From Thermoprotei archaeon (GTDB taxonomy: Archaea; Thermoproteota; Thermoprotei_A; Sulfolobales; Acidilobaceae), in assembly GCA_029335875.2 (NCBI GenBank), contig JARJMZ020000037.1, forward strand, positions 1 through 52,272: 52,272 nucleotides of DNA. The letters run 5' to 3'. The notes beneath the pieces were generated by a model. The model did not search any database and was not told the DNA's origin. It saw only the letters and a program-made list of their open reading frames with translations. A program made the position numbers and the translations under genes. Below, piece after piece: positions 34,320 through 44,626 of this stretch. Each line of letters starts with the position of its first letter. The first letter of the stretch is position 1.

Positions 34320-35031
34320 AGATGCCACCCTCTAAACACCCACGAAAACGAGAGTAGTCTAAAGATTTTAAATTTAACTAGAGAAGCTAACAAGCTCACA
34401 CAGCCAGAAGGCTCAGGGGGCTCCTAGCCCACATTACTCGTTCTTCGGCGTCCACCACAGTCCTCATCGCCCTATAATTAAAAAGAGCTTAAACCTTATA
34501 TACTAATGCCCTAATAGCGCGGCCGCCGGAACTCGATATCATGGATATTCACGATATTGGGCCCGGCTTCCCCAGCCCACAGGGGACTCCACAGGCGGGC
34601 GCCACAGGGCCGCCCCGTGCTCGCCTCTAGTAAAATTAGGGGACATCGAAAATTAAACTCTAAATTCTCATAGCCCTCAGGCACCGTATTACACCGAAAT
34701 GTTATCTAAAAGACCCCAAAGATTCTACCTAGAAAAACAGCCTACCTAACTACAACACGTGGAGGCGAGCACTGCTCCTTAAGGTCTGCCCTCAACCCGC
34801 GCGCCCGCTGAGAGATTCATAGACTGTTGACTCCGTTTCCGAAGGCTTCACCAGATTACAGCAAGGTTCGCCTTCACGTTGGACTGAGGCAGATACATGT
34901 TTATGGGTGGGGCACGACTATTAAGGTTAAAATCTGGGAGTTGGGGTCACTTCCTCCCCCATATTTGATTTAAAGTCTCCAGGTTCACTAGTAGACATGG
35001 CTCCGCATATAAGGTTGAGGGAGCGCATCCT
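34320..35031. other. 700-bp intergenic region with a GC-rich island
   Basis: Contains the island described at 34517..34630, preceded by a TATA-like AACCTTATATA (34491-34501). The rest is unassigned. A 6-bp stem GAAGGC/GCCTTC is seen around 34842-34875. No tRNA fold could be drawn. Confidence 0.4.
34517..34630 (+). ncRNA. Candidate structured RNA or Pro/Gly-rich microprotein
   Basis: A GC-rich island in A/T-richer intergenic DNA, beginning about 25 bp after a TATA-like box. GCGGCC (34519-34524) can pair with GGCCGC (34608-34613), enclosing GCCGG/CCGGC and CCCC/GGGG hairpins. It also has two short repeats: GATATY at 34535, 34544 and 34553 (9-nt period) and CCACAGG at 34577, 34589 and 34602. 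Alternatively an ATG at 34541 opens 29 codons (MDIHDIGPGFPSPQGTPQA and on) to TAG at 34630, without a ribosome-binding site. I cannot tell RNA from peptide; no known RNA family was recognised. Confidence 0.35.
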
Positions 35032-35805
35032 TTAAAGGTATGTTTCCCAGAATCCTGCCATGGCTTCTTTCTCGTCTTTCCACCCGTATTCGCCTATTAG
35101 CGGTACGAAGACTACTTCCAGGTCTCTCACTATTTCTATTCTCCCGTCGGGCCTCTTGTAGACTACGAGCAGAAACTGTAGGGGTAGGGGGCCTACGGGA
35201 GCCACTAGTATGCCCCCGAGTTTAAGTTGGTTTAAGAGAGGTTCCGGGATTCTGGGGGCTGCTGCCGTCACTATTATCTTATCGTAGGGTGCTTGGGGTT
35301 CATAGCCTTTGGAGCCGTCCCCCACTATTACTGTGACTTTATCTAGGTATCCTGTTCTTTCAAGGTTCTTTCTGGCGAACTCTGCGAGCTCCGGAATCTT
35401 CTCTATGCTCCACACGTGGCCTTGGGGGGCTACTATTTCAGCTAGGATTGCTGCTTGGTAGCCCGAGCCTGTCCCTATCTCTAGGATTTTATCTCCGGGC
35501 TGTGGGTCTAGAAGCTCGGTCATGTGGGCTACTATGCTGGGGGCGCTTATTGTTTGATTATATCCTATCGGTAGGGGTCTATCGTCGTAAGCATACTCTC
35601 TAACATTGTCGGGAACGAAAAGCTCCCTGGGGACTCTGAGCATAGCCCTCTCAACCTTGGAGCTCCTTATGTAGCCTAGGCTCTTCAAAGCTTCTACAAG
35701 ATCTTTTCTCTTTTTAGTGTAATCTGGACTCAATAAGTAGACCCTTGTTTTAACATGTTCATTGGAGGCTAAATAAAGCTGGCGGGAGCTTGCGAGGCTA
35801 AACAC
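35032..35805 (-). CDS. pcm: Protein-L-isoaspartate O-methyltransferase
   Basis: Repairs isoaspartyl residues in aged proteins. Motifs are VPRELFVPDNVREYAYDDRP, GYNQTISAPSIVAHM (substrate region), EIGTGSGYQAAILAE (SAM motif I) and IIVTAAAPRIPEPLL. The protein is 257 residues with about 28 extra at the N-terminus compared with the family, so a start further in (such as the TTG before SPDYTKKRKDLVE) is possible. The C-terminus continues about 40 residues past the core. Divergent from the M28 peptidase gene 36 bp away. Confidence 0.9.
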   Translation of the reverse strand: MFSLASSRQLYLASNEHVKTRVYLLSPDYTKKRKDLVEALKSLGYIRSSKVERAMLRVPRELFVPDNVREYAYDDRPLPIGYNQTISAPSIVAHMTELLDPQPGDKILEIGTGSGYQAAILAEIVAPQGHVWSIEKIPELAEFARKNLERTGYLDKVTVIVGDGSKGYEPQAPYDKIIVTAAAPRIPEPLLNQLKLGGILVAPVGPLPLQFLLVVYKRPDGRIEIVRDLEVVFVPLIGEYGWKDEKEAMAGFWETYL

Positions 35806-35841
35806 TTTAGGGCTCAGCGTTTAAATAACCTAGAGGGGGTT

Positions 35842-37428
35842 ATGATGGCTTCAGTATTTGACAGTGTGAGGGCCGACATCGAGTTCTTGTCTAGAGAACT
35901 CTACACGGGATCTGAAGTTAACAGCGGCTCCCTCGGCGAGGTTAGGGAGGTTGAGAGGGTTAAGGGCCTAATAGAGTCCTATTTTAATGTTAAAGCTAGA
36001 ACCCTAGAAGTCCCCCTTTTAACGTGGAGGCTTAAACATTTATCCCTAGAGCCTAAGCCTGAGGCCTACGCCACAGCCCCCTATGTTGAGTCCTCAACAG
36101 TTGAAGCTGCATGGTTTAAGGTTGAGGGAGACCCGACTAAACCCCGGGCCTGGAAAGGCTTCCCTGAGGGTAGAGTTGCCATAGTATCCGAGCCTCCAAA
36201 CCCGGATGATATTAAATTTGCCGCTATACAAGCTGCGGAAGCCGGAGCCCAGGCTTTAATAGTGGAGTCTAAGGTCGCCCCCAGGATTATAGTCACTAAT
36301 GGTTATACTGGCTTCAACTATAACGTGGGAGCCCCCACACCAATACCCGTAATAGTTGTGGAAGAGGGCTACAGCTCCAGGCTAGCCCCCCACTCTAGGG
36401 TTAGCGTGTCTATCGACGCTACTACTATGGACGGCTACGGCTACACTATAGAGGCTGAAGTCCCGGGGTCTAGCGAGGACTTCTTCATAGTAGGCGCCCA
36501 CCATGACAGGTGGTATGGAGGATTCTCAGACAACGTTATAGGCCTGGCCCAGGCTATGGTAACAGCTAGAATACTGGGGGGGCACGGTCTCACAGTTAAA
36601 CTAGTCTCTTTCACCGCCGAGGAATATGGGGCCCCCGGGTACGCCTCATGGTACTGGGCTTGGGGTAGCAGGTTCTACTCTAAACAGCTTAGAGAATCCA
36701 GGGTCTTAGAGAGCGCCGCCCTCCACATAAACTATGACATGGCCTCAATACCCCCCCTCAGAGTCTCGGGGAGCCCCCAGTATGTAGGCTTAGTCCGCAG
36801 CGACTCCACCGAGAGGTGCTGCGAGTGCGCTGAGTGCGACAGTTTCTCCCTAGCATCTACGGGCGTGCCCACAATATGCATGCATAGCCTCTGGAGCCCG
36901 GAGGCTAGAGCATTATATCACACCCCCCGGGATGCCCCGGATAAGAGCGATCTCAATGTCGCGGCGAAGGCTGTGGTTTTAGCGGTTAAAGCAGCATTAG
37001 AAGGCCCCCAGTGGGATTATATGAAGGGTTTCCTAGAAGAGAGTCTGGGGAAAGGTCCTCTAGAAGCTAGGAGGCTAGCATACTCCATAAACGCTCTAGC
37101 AGAGAGACTTGGATGGCCCCAAGTCTATAGGGAGCTAGCCCCCCTGGCTTTAAAAGCTGTACACTACGGCTCCTACAGAGGTGAGGATGCGGAACTCTGG
37201 GCGGCATGGTTCCCCGAGGTTACCATTTACTTGAAGCTTCTGAGAGACCTAGAGTCTGGGAGGGCTCCTCAGGAGGTTTGGATAGCCGGGGATGAGAAGG
37301 TCCTCTACTCCCTTAGGGGCCCCGGTGGTAAACCTTTAAACGCTAAAGCTTTAGCTCAACAGTTCAAGAACAACATGGAACTCCTATGGGCCTCCTTCGA
37401 GGAGCTGCAGGGGAGGCTTTTAAAGTAG
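35842..37428 (+). CDS. M28-family zinc metallopeptidase
   Basis: 528 residues. A PA-type domain insert (about 95-190) precedes the peptidase core. Zinc ligands and catalytic residues by motif are His220 and Asp222 in GAHHDRW, Asp230 in FSDN, Glu260-Glu261 in TAEEYG, Asp299 in INYDM, and a later His in ALYHTPRD. So it is an aminopeptidase of the Vibrio/Streptomyces type. It has no signal peptide, so it probably acts inside the cell on peptides. An unusual CCECAEC cluster lies near residues 330-336. Two ATG codons stand at the start; the first is used. Twelve bases before the Trm5-like gene. Confidence 0.85.
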   Translation: MMASVFDSVRADIEFLSRELYTGSEVNSGSLGEVREVERVKGLIESYFNVKARTLEVPLLTWRLKHLSLEPKPEAYATAPYVESSTVEAAWFKVEGDPTKPRAWKGFPEGRVAIVSEPPNPDDIKFAAIQAAEAGAQALIVESKVAPRIIVTNGYTGFNYNVGAPTPIPVIVVEEGYSSRLAPHSRVSVSIDATTMDGYGYTIEAEVPGSSEDFFIVGAHHDRWYGGFSDNVIGLAQAMVTARILGGHGLTVKLVSFTAEEYGAPGYASWYWAWGSRFYSKQLRESRVLESAALHINYDMASIPPLRVSGSPQYVGLVRSDSTERCCECAECDSFSLASTGVPTICMHSLWSPEARALYHTPRDAPDKSDLNVAAKAVVLAVKAALEGPQWDYMKGFLEESLGKGPLEARRLAYSINALAERLGWPQVYRELAPLALKAVHYGSYRGEDAELWAAWFPEVTIYLKLLRDLESGRAPQEVWIAGDEKVLYSLRGPGGKPLNAKALAQQFKNNMELLWASFEELQGRLLK

Positions 37429-37440
37429 GAGGGTGGGCTT

Positions 37441-38460
37441 TTGGAGGTTGCCTGCGTTTCGATCCACAAGCTTCAAGCTGAGAGGGCTATAAGGGAGTTA
37501 TCCACGCTCAACCTAGTAGATAAGTCGTTTAAGATAGGCAGGAGCGGCGACACTGTATGTATACCTGTGGTTGAAGTTGGTGAAGCCCTCGAAGCCTTAA
37601 GGAAGGCGGGCTTGTACGCTAAAATTGAATATATGAGCCTGGAGCCGGTGGTTAAGCCTAGGCCTCTAGGGGAAAGCTTCAGGGGGCTCTCGAGCTATGT
37701 TCTGATAGGGGATATACTCGTGTTCAACTGGAGGAGTGGAATACCCGACTTGGAGGTCTATAGGGAGGCAGCCCTCAAAGTTATGAGGGAGCAGCCCAGG
37801 GTCAGAGCGGCGTTCCTGAAATACGAGACTTGGGGGGAGGCTAGGGTTCAGAGGCTCGAACACTTAGCTGGGGAGAGGAGGACGAGGACCATACATAGGG
37901 AGTACGGCCTCTCATTCCACGTGGACATAGCCAGGGTATACTTCAACCCCAGGCTAGCCGCAGAGCATAGGAGGATAGCCGAGGAGGCTTCAAACGGGGA
38001 CAGGGTCCTAGACATGTTCTCCGGGGTCGGGGGCTTCAGCCTGCACATAGCGAGCTCCAAGAAGGCAAGGATAGTAGCCGCAGACATAAACCCTGTAGCT
38101 GTCAAACTCCTAGCTGAGAATATAAGAGAGAACAAAAGGCTTCTAGGCGAGATAGCAGTCCTAAGAGCTGACGCGGCAACACTCCCGCTACTGTTAAAAC
38201 CGGTATTCAACAGGATAATAATGGACCACCCCACAGCCTCAAAATACTACGTGGGAGAAGCTTGCATGCTGGCCGAGAAACACGCCATAATACACTACTA
38301 CACGAGGACAATAACATGCGAGGAAGCTCGGAGAGAGTTCATAGAAAGGGCGAGGAAATGCTGCGGCAACATGGAAATAGAATACTGCAGGAAAATCCTG
38401 GAATACAGTCCATCCCAAGCCATATACAATGTAACAGCTAAAGTGAAAACTGGAACCTAA
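37441..38460 (+). CDS. Trm5/Taw2-type tRNA methyl- or aminocarboxypropyltransferase
   Basis: 339 residues. An N-terminal domain of the Trm5 kind is followed by a class I SAM domain: VYFNPRLAAEHRRIAEEA (the family NPRLxxER-like motif), VLDMFSGVGGFSLHIA (motif I), ARIVAADINPVAV and IIMDHPTASKYY where Trm5 usually has NLP. The family makes m1G37 in tRNA (Trm5) or a wybutosine intermediate (Taw2). The altered motif IV (DHP) leaves the exact subtype uncertain. Start TTG at 37441 with GGGTGG just upstream; probably co-transcribed with the peptidase. Confidence 0.8.
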   Translation: MEVACVSIHKLQAERAIRELSTLNLVDKSFKIGRSGDTVCIPVVEVGEALEALRKAGLYAKIEYMSLEPVVKPRPLGESFRGLSSYVLIGDILVFNWRSGIPDLEVYREAALKVMREQPRVRAAFLKYETWGEARVQRLEHLAGERRTRTIHREYGLSFHVDIARVYFNPRLAAEHRRIAEEASNGDRVLDMFSGVGGFSLHIASSKKARIVAADINPVAVKLLAENIRENKRLLGEIAVLRADAATLPLLLKPVFNRIIMDHPTASKYYVGEACMLAEKHAIIHYYTRTITCEEARREFIERARKCCGNMEIEYCRKILEYSPSQAIYNVTAKVKTGT

Positions 38461-38514
38461 GCATTAACCCCCCCAGGCTAGAGTAGCGCTGATGGCTGCG
38501 GGGACGTTAGAAAG

Positions 38515-39042
38515 CTATCCTCCCCTCCTTAGATACCAGCCCAGGTCTTTCAGGGGCTTCACCGTTTTAGCCACCCCTTCCACTACCCCCCTCCCCCAAC
38601 CTATGGGCTCCCCTTGTCTATTCACTACTACTGTTACCCCCTCATGCCACTCGATTATGTTCTCCTGCTTTACTATTCTCCTGTATAGGAACCGTTTTTC
38701 CCCCTCTTCATCTAACTTTATGCATTTTATTGTTTTGCCGCAGTTCCCGGCTAGTTTCCTTGCGAGCGGCAGCCCGGGTTTAAACCTTCCCTTCTCTATA
38801 TACCCTAAGTATAGGCCTGCCGAATAGTGTGCTTGGAAGTGTTTTAGGAGCTCTTTCACACCCTCCGGGACGCTGAACACGTCTACGTACCTAGCTTTAG
38901 GGGTCTCCAGGGCCATGAGGTTTTCAGGGGGCTCTCCCAGGTTTATCCCAAGCTTCTTCATGAACCTCTCTATGACCCTGAGTTCTGCCGGCTTTAAGGG
39001 TCTCAAGCGGGGGTTTACTTTCTGCTTTTTACTAGCCTGCAT
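38515..39042 (-). CDS. NIP7/PUA-domain RNA-binding protein
   Basis: About 175 residues: an N-terminal pre-PUA-like domain (LKPAELRVIERFMKKLGINL) and a C-terminal PUA domain (VVVNRQGEPIGWGRGVV). This layout is that of archaeal NIP7-like and related PUA proteins that act with rRNA or tRNA modifying enzymes. The ATG at 39042 gives a 28-bp overlap with the NSUN-like gene; the GTG/ATG further out would overlap 76 bp. The close overlap suggests that the two proteins work together. Confidence 0.75.
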   Translation of the reverse strand: MQASKKQKVNPRLRPLKPAELRVIERFMKKLGINLGEPPENLMALETPKARYVDVFSVPEGVKELLKHFQAHYSAGLYLGYIEKGRFKPGLPLARKLAGNCGKTIKCIKLDEEGEKRFLYRRIVKQENIIEWHEGVTVVVNRQGEPIGWGRGVVEGVAKTVKPLKDLGWYLRRGG

Positions 39043-40007
39043 GTGAAGAACCCCTCGGTCCCCTGTATGTGGGGCCAGAGTCTTGAGCACCCCGCTACTT
39101 CCTGGTTAAACTCTACGCCCCTATAGGCTATAACCCCGGGCGATAAGCCCTCCACCCTAGAGCCTTCCACGTGGACGTCGCTCTTAGAATCTAGCAGCTT
39201 GTGGATAACGTACTCCCCCTCTTCCACGGCGGTGGAGCAGGCGGCGTAAACTATTACTCCCCCATCTCTAACAAGATTGTAGGCCTTCTCTAGGAGGCTG
39301 ACCTGCAGTTTGTGAATCATCCTGAGGTCTTCTAGTTTACCTTTAAGCTTCCTACCGGGATCCTTCCTTATAATCCCCTCCCCCGAGCTTGGAGCATCTA
39401 AGAGGACCCTATCGGCTTTAAGGGTGTCGGGCAGGAGCCTAGCATCCATTTTAACAGCTAGGTAGCTTGTGAACCCCATCCTTTGCATGTGAGACCTCAA
39501 GGCTTTAAGCCTCCTACCTGAAACATCTACAGCTAGAAGCCTAGCCTTATCCCTTGTGAGCTGGAGTATCTGGGTAGCCTTGCCGCCGGGGGCTGCAGCC
39601 ATGTCTATAATAAACTCTCCAGGCCCGGGGTCTAGAATGTAAACCACGAGCATGGAGCCGGGGTCTTGAATATAATAGTATCCCATGAGATACTCGTGGG
39701 CGGCACCTATGGAGAAAGGCTGGGCTAAAACCTTAAAACCGTGGGGGGCTAGAGGCAGCCTTTCAAGCTTAAACCCCTTACCCTCAAGCCTATCTTTCAA
39801 GACCCCGCAATCTATAAGGTAATCATTACACCTAATAGTCTCGGGGAGGGGGGTCTCATTAGCCTCTAAAAGCCTCCAAGCCCCCTCCAAGCCTAAAACC
39901 TCCACATACCTATAGACTATGCTAGGCTCGTAGCCGAACCTCTCGGAAAGCTCTAGAACCTCCCTGGAATACTCGTAGCCTGCAAACACTACATCATCCA
40001 GGTTCAA
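39015..40007 (-). CDS. NSUN/RsmB-type RNA m5C methyltransferase with altered motif IV
   Basis: 330 residues. Motif I is DMAAAPGGKATQILQL, followed by LLAVDVSGRRLKALRSHM and the motif VI region YAACSTAVEEGEYVI, whose Cys is the catalytic nucleophile in this family. Motif IV reads LLDAPSSGEG: the usual DAPCSG Cys is Ser here (codon AGC). In the studied enzymes that Cys helps free the RNA adduct, so turnover may differ. The target is probably rRNA or tRNA. Coupled to the PUA protein by overlap. Confidence 0.85.
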   Translation of the reverse strand: MNLDDVVFAGYEYSREVLELSERFGYEPSIVYRYVEVLGLEGAWRLLEANETPLPETIRCNDYLIDCGVLKDRLEGKGFKLERLPLAPHGFKVLAQPFSIGAAHEYLMGYYYIQDPGSMLVVYILDPGPGEFIIDMAAAPGGKATQILQLTRDKARLLAVDVSGRRLKALRSHMQRMGFTSYLAVKMDARLLPDTLKADRVLLDAPSSGEGIIRKDPGRKLKGKLEDLRMIHKLQVSLLEKAYNLVRDGGVIVYAACSTAVEEGEYVIHKLLDSKSDVHVEGSRVEGLSPGVIAYRGVEFNQEVAGCSRLWPHIQGTEGFFTCRLVKSRK

Positions 40008-40100
40008 ACTAGCCCCACAAAATTATTAAAGCGTCTAACCTTTAACTCCCTATTTCCAGTCACAGCCCTCATAGGGTTGTCGGGGCTGTTTTCGGTTTAA

Positions 40101-41813
<1,713 letters not shown>

Positions 41814-41975
41814 AACTCTCTAAATGCTCAGCCCAACTCAAAAACCACATCTTCATATTTACACCCGCTCTTGCTCTCCCTCTTCTTCTTTAGCGTTTTA
41901 CAATGTTTATCTGATATTAACCTTTTCTCCATATTCAGTTAAAGCCTTAAGTATTACCCGTAATTTATGTTATTC

Positions 41976-41988
41976 GTATTAGTAATAC
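41976..41988. repeat. GTATTA-G-TAATAC palindrome past the ArsR-type gene
   Basis: A perfect 6-bp inverted repeat with one central base, about 40 bp beyond the stop of the minus-strand regulator. A related GTATTAC stands at 41951. The gap 41814-42028 also contains T-rich tracts after pyrG (about 41870-41900) that could end transcription. The palindrome may be an operator or a terminator stem. Confidence 0.4.
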
Positions 41989-42028
41989 CTGGTGTGGCTT
42001 GTAAAGAAGGAGGGTTGGGGGTTTTGTT

Positions 42029-42394
42029 TTATGTTTTTTCTTCTTTATCTTTTTTCAGTAGTAGGATTAGGGCGTCTACTCTTAGTTCTACGAATTTCTT
42101 TATGCCCCTTTCCCCGGGCTGGTATATGCTTGATACTAGTCCGACTTCTTCTAGTCTTCTTATTTGGCTGCTCACGTTTGCTTTGCTCTGTTTTATTTCT
42201 CTGGCTATGAAGTCTAAGTCTTTTGGCCCGGCGGCTATGAGTTCTATGATTTTTGCTCTTGTTTCGTTGGCTAGGGCTGAGGCTATTCTGGCTATCGGCT
42301 TTGATCCTGAGACGTACATTAGGTTTTCTCTTTCGACTACTCCTTCTTTTCCTTTCATGATTTCTTTGAATTCGCTAAATATTTTCGATGACAT
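42029..42394 (-). CDS. ArsR-type winged-helix regulator
   Basis: 121 residues with a winged-helix domain: IARIASALANETRAKIIELI, DLDFIAREIKQSKANVSSQI (recognition helix region) and RRLEEVGLVSSIYQPGERGIKKF (wing). This is ArsR-like, without the metal-binding Cys of ArsR itself. The lysine/glutamate-rich ends suggest nothing more. A TATA-like AAAATTTAAG and an inverted repeat GTACC-N6-GGTAC lie just before the start, suggesting self-repression. Confidence 0.75.
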   Translation of the reverse strand: MSSKIFSEFKEIMKGKEGVVERENLMYVSGSKPIARIASALANETRAKIIELIAAGPKDLDFIAREIKQSKANVSSQIRRLEEVGLVSSIYQPGERGIKKFVELRVDALILLLKKDKEEKT

Positions 42395-42401
42395 CTTTAG
42401 T

Positions 42402-42417
42402 GTACCCCTATAGGTAC
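42402..42417. promoter_or_regulatory. Possible operator of the ArsR-type regulator
   Basis: GTACC-CCTATA-GGTAC lies 8-23 bp before the ATG of the regulator and about 20 bp after its TATA-like box, so it sits near the expected transcript start. That is where archaeal repressors commonly bind. A five-base half-site is short; other copies in the genome would be needed to trust it. Confidence 0.35.
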
Positions 42418-42614
42418 TTATGTTGGTTTGAAACTTAAATTTTTTAGCCTACTTTTTTACGAGTTAAAGTTCAATAGTTTAGGGAAGTTTAAGCACTTTA
42501 AGCCCACATACCCCTCTAATTAAAATATTTTAATGCTTGGGGCTACTATTATAACGTGAACTAGGCGTTTACAGCCTTGGGGGTGTCCCTGTTACGGGGG
42601 TTAAACGTGGCATA

Positions 42615-44576
42615 ATGTGCTCCGGGGTTGACTTGGAGTCAGGGTTCCCCGGGGGTTCTCCTAGGTATTCAATGGTGATCGTGGGGAGCGGCGGCTCCCT
42701 CGTGTATAAGGGTGAGGGTTTAACTCTCTCGAGGCTCCTCAGGATCTTATGGGATTATAGGCCTGATAAGCTGGGTGTAGACAATGTTTTCGAGCTGGCG
42801 GAGGATGAGAGGAGGCTATTGAAAGTACTCTCCCTGATGCCCCCCAGGCTTGAGGTTGTTCAAGTAACCCTCATAGATGGTGTCTTCCTCGATATTAGGG
42901 AGGTTGCTAGGAGGGCTGGGCTTCTCGAGGACTACTCTAAAATGGCCCCCCTCAAGACAGCTCACACGGCCGCCCTCCTAGCCTGCTCGGGCTATGGCTC
43001 GAGTGTTAGGGCTGTAGAGGAGAGGACTGTAGTCCAGGTTTCAAGGCTCCGCTCCCCCTCTAGCGGGGGTTGGAGCCAGCAGAGGTATCAGAGGAGGGTT
43101 AGGGCTCTCGTTCAGAGTGCAGCTTTAAGCATTAGGGAGGCTCTCGACAGGGCCGGGCTCGACTACGATTATTTCTATAGGGAGAGTAAGGGCGGGCTTG
43201 AGTCCGCTGTTTTCACAGTGTACGCTCCTCTAAGCTCCCTTGAGGGCCTAATAGAGGAGGTTGAGGGGCCAGACTATATGGTCAGGGTTAAGCCCGTATA
43301 TAGGAGTAAGCTTTTAATAGCGAAACCCCAGGATGCAGCTTCTAGACCCATAATAGTAGGCTTAGACCCCGGGGCTAACACTGGGATAGCCATAGTGGAC
43401 CTGGAGGGTAGAGTTCTCCACGTGACTAGCGGTAGAAACCTGGATAGGGGGTCTATACTAGACATAGTATCAGGATACGGGAAGCCGGTCATAATAGCTG
43501 TGGATGTGAGCGAGCCCCCGGAGACTGTGAGGAAGCTCGCAGCCCAGCTTGGAGCCTCAATATATACACCTCCAAGAGACATGAGCATCCTAGAGAAGAG
43601 GGATATTATAGAAGAGGTTATAGGGAGAGTTAAACCCGAAAACAGCCATGAAAGAGACGCCCTAGCAGCAGCCTATAAAGCTTACATAAGCATGAAAAAC
43701 AAACTCCAACAAATAGACAGCCAGCTCGAAGACCTGGAGCCAGCCATAGATAAAGATGAGGTTAAGAAATGGGTCATAAGAGGGCTGACAATGGCGGAAG
43801 CCCTGGAGAAAGCCCTAGAGAAGGCTCTGGAAGAGTCAACTACAATAGTAAAAAGGGAGCCCGGGAGGGGGAAACCCCGGAAAGAGGCTCCCCAAATATC
43901 GGAGTACGTTAGGGAAATAGAGTTTCTAAAAGCCCAGAGAGAAGCCCTGGAAGCTAAGATAAGGACACTGGAAGAGTCTATAAGAGAGTGGGAAAAGAAG
44001 TTCAGAGAACTACAACAGAACATAAGAGCAGAGGCGCTAAGAGACGCGGAAATAGAAAAACTAAGAAACAGGGTAAGAGACCTCGAGAAGCTGATAGAAG
44101 AGCAGAGGCTGGAAAAAGAATCCCTAATGGGGAAACTAGAGGAATCACACAAGCTACTAAAAACCCTAGCAAAAGGAGAGCTAGTAGCCGCTAGAAGACT
44201 GAAAACACTCACAACAAAAGCGTTAAAGAAAAGCGAAGAAACACTAGGCCCCATAAAACAGGGTGAGCTAATACACGTAGACAACCTTGGAATATTCGAG
44301 GAGGAAGCGGTAAACAAGCTCAAACAAGCAAGCGTAAAAGCGGTAATCACAGAGAGCACTGAAACACCCCCAGCCCCCCTTAGAAACGCTATGATCCCAG
44401 TATTAAAACTAGGAAACTACAAACACATAATACTAGAAGACTTAACACTAACAGACCCTAAAACCATCGAGGACGCTGAAGAAGAGAGGAGGAAGCTGGA
44501 GAAAGAGAGACCGCCCCCGGACATAGAGAAGATCATCAAGGAGTATAGGGCCAAGAGAATGCTCCGAAGAGCCTGA
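42615..44576 (+). CDS. DUF460 protein: RNase H-fold domain with coiled coil
   Basis: 653 residues. The N-terminal region to about 235 has a first alpha/beta domain. The RNase H/RuvC-like domain starts IIVGLDPGANTGIAIVDL (Asp251), with Asp297 in IIAVDVSEPPE and Asp348 in SHERDALAAA, giving a plausible acidic metal site. A coiled coil of about 130 residues (about 420-555) follows, then a small C-terminal alpha/beta domain and a basic tail. This is the archaeal DUF460 family. A nuclease or resolvase-like activity is likely from the fold, but its role is not established. Its strand and isolation suggest its own promoter (TAATTAAAATATTTTAA, about 42518-42534). Confidence 0.85.
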   Translation: MCSGVDLESGFPGGSPRYSMVIVGSGGSLVYKGEGLTLSRLLRILWDYRPDKLGVDNVFELAEDERRLLKVLSLMPPRLEVVQVTLIDGVFLDIREVARRAGLLEDYSKMAPLKTAHTAALLACSGYGSSVRAVEERTVVQVSRLRSPSSGGWSQQRYQRRVRALVQSAALSIREALDRAGLDYDYFYRESKGGLESAVFTVYAPLSSLEGLIEEVEGPDYMVRVKPVYRSKLLIAKPQDAASRPIIVGLDPGANTGIAIVDLEGRVLHVTSGRNLDRGSILDIVSGYGKPVIIAVDVSEPPETVRKLAAQLGASIYTPPRDMSILEKRDIIEEVIGRVKPENSHERDALAAAYKAYISMKNKLQQIDSQLEDLEPAIDKDEVKKWVIRGLTMAEALEKALEKALEESTTIVKREPGRGKPRKEAPQISEYVREIEFLKAQREALEAKIRTLEESIREWEKKFRELQQNIRAEALRDAEIEKLRNRVRDLEKLIEEQRLEKESLMGKLEESHKLLKTLAKGELVAARRLKTLTTKALKKSEETLGPIKQGELIHVDNLGIFEEEAVNKLKQASVKAVITESTETPPAPLRNAMIPVLKLGNYKHIILEDLTLTDPKTIEDAEEERRKLEKERPPPDIEKIIKEYRAKRMLRRA

Positions 44577-44626
44577 AAAGCTCGGCGGAAAGAGAATATT
44601 ATTAGCTTTCAAGCTAAACCGTCATT

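Noticed and set aside
43682..44359. 225-residue minus-strand open frame within DUF460
   Set aside because: A Ser-rich reverse shadow of the Glu/Lys-rich coiled coil.
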